From positions 4,306,601 through 4,370,600 of the forward strand of contig JARUPZ010000009.1 of assembly GCA_031213475.1 (NCBI GenBank): a DNA stretch of 64,000 nucleotides. The letters are read 5' to 3'. Shown piece by piece: positions 63,360 to 64,000 of this stretch (positions are counted from its first letter, which is position 1; the number at the start of each line of letters is the position of its first letter). The notes under the pieces are model-generated. The model worked only from the letters and a program-made list of their open reading frames with translations, did not search any database and had not been told where the DNA came from. The position numbers and the translations under genes are program-made. Source of the stretch: Nereocystis luetkeana (lineage: Eukaryota > Sar > Phaeophyceae > Laminariales > Laminariaceae).

Positions 63360-64000
63360 TGTAGGCCCTTCTGGAAAGAGAAAGTGCCTCGTTCGAAACC
63401 AGATTTTTCAAGAAGTATATCATCGAGAGCTTGCCGAGCAGGTAGATTCTGTTGGATTTTTTTTTCGCGGCCTTACCCTTATCGAAAAAAGATCACTGAA
63501 AATCGATGTCACCCCTGAGCGAAATACAAATGAACGTTTTCTTCGGTGTTGGCTTAGGCGAGAACCTTTAATAACAATTTTCCTATTTATTTATAGCTAC
63601 CGTACGATGTCGACCGCTTCTATATTGCTTCACGCTAGGATTTGATGTGGAGCTGCAAAAATGCACACTTACTTCTTGCCAGGACGACGTGCAACACTCT
63701 AACCAATCGTTGACTTCGACGCCCCGACGCCAAAACTAAGTCAGTTGTTACCCCCCACAATGCAACCGAGTCAATCCATGCCAACACGAAGAACAAGATA
63801 ATATCTTCAACACACTAAAACTAAGTCAATTCCGATCTCCCCCAACAAAAACGAAGTATCTGGTACATTTTAGGTGCGAAAAGAAGCTCGTTTTTAACGC
63901 AAGGAAGAGCATAATAATAAGAGAAATTTTGTTTGACATCTCTACATCGCACGAAACGACTCGCGCGCATCGTCGTCTCCGTCCTTACTCCTCGCTGTCG
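63360..64000. other. Unassigned right edge
   Basis: No repeat family or coding region was recognised. AAAACTAAGTCA occurs twice (near 63731 and 63818) with similar followers, a weak local repeat. Confidence 0.3.

Noticed and set aside
63655-63735. Possible tRNA on the minus strand (GATTGGTTAGAGTGTTGCAC)
   Set aside because: A-box-like string only; no B box within a tRNA length.

Overview
This is nuclear DNA from a eukaryote with a repeat-rich genome. No prokaryotic operons, rRNA genes or CRISPR arrays are visible. The mix of a DIRS-type tyrosine-recombinase retroelement, Ty1/copia elements, a LINE tail, tRNA-derived SINEs, many small palindromic MITEs, CAG/poly-Gln and poly-Ala tracts and moderate GC suggests a stramenopile, most likely a brown alga. 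That assignment is inference from content only.

Layout. About 0.3-6.3 kb is a long, much-broken DIRS-like element (gag-like, reverse transcriptase, RNase H and tyrosine recombinase remnants in order). From 6.3 to 10.1 kb is a mosaic of SINEs, MITEs and an (AAT)n-tailed retroposon nested in a MITE. At 10.6-11.3 kb lies the only well-supported ordinary gene, a single-exon reading frame of 212 codons with a dual-acylation start (MGSCQSK). From 11.4 to 31 kb is mostly intergenic DNA with simple repeats, a 4 x 130 bp tandem array and an unusually common short palindrome. From 31.2 to 35.4 kb are a LINE tail, SINEs and MITEs. At 35.47-39.62 kb is a young copia-type element with 354-bp LTRs, a perfect 5-bp target duplication, a SINE inside its left LTR and an odd 348-codon reading frame in the gag position. 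From 39.6 to 50 kb are MITE clusters, a copia gag remnant and minisatellites. From 50 to 56.3 kb are nested SINEs and retroposons. From 56.6 to 62.8 kb are two tandem segmental duplications (about 634 bp x 2 and about 2.4 kb x 2). The window ends in another MITE copy and unassigned DNA.

Nine dispersed families were recognised by comparing copies inside the window and named locally: SINE-A (tRNA-like head, poly-A tail), SINE-B (tRNA-like head), Rep-C ((CAA)n tail), SINE-D (tRNA-like), Rep-E (about 300 bp, A-rich tail), Rep-F ((AAT)n tail), MITE1 (about 110 bp, ATTACGGGGGACC ends), MITE2 (about 100 bp hairpin, GTCCCGTTTTGGGGAC core) and MITE3 (about 400 bp, CTAACAGACAAA ends, carrying a conserved reading frame). 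Nesting gives a relative order: Rep-F entered a MITE1, Rep-C entered a SINE-B, and SINE-A entered both a Rep-E and the copia LTR.

The most unusual signal is the palindrome RTACCWGGTAY. Its 9-bp core TACCWGGTA was found 36 times by eye, where about 0.5 is expected by chance. All coordinates of repeats are read by eye and are good to a few bases at best; no database search was possible.
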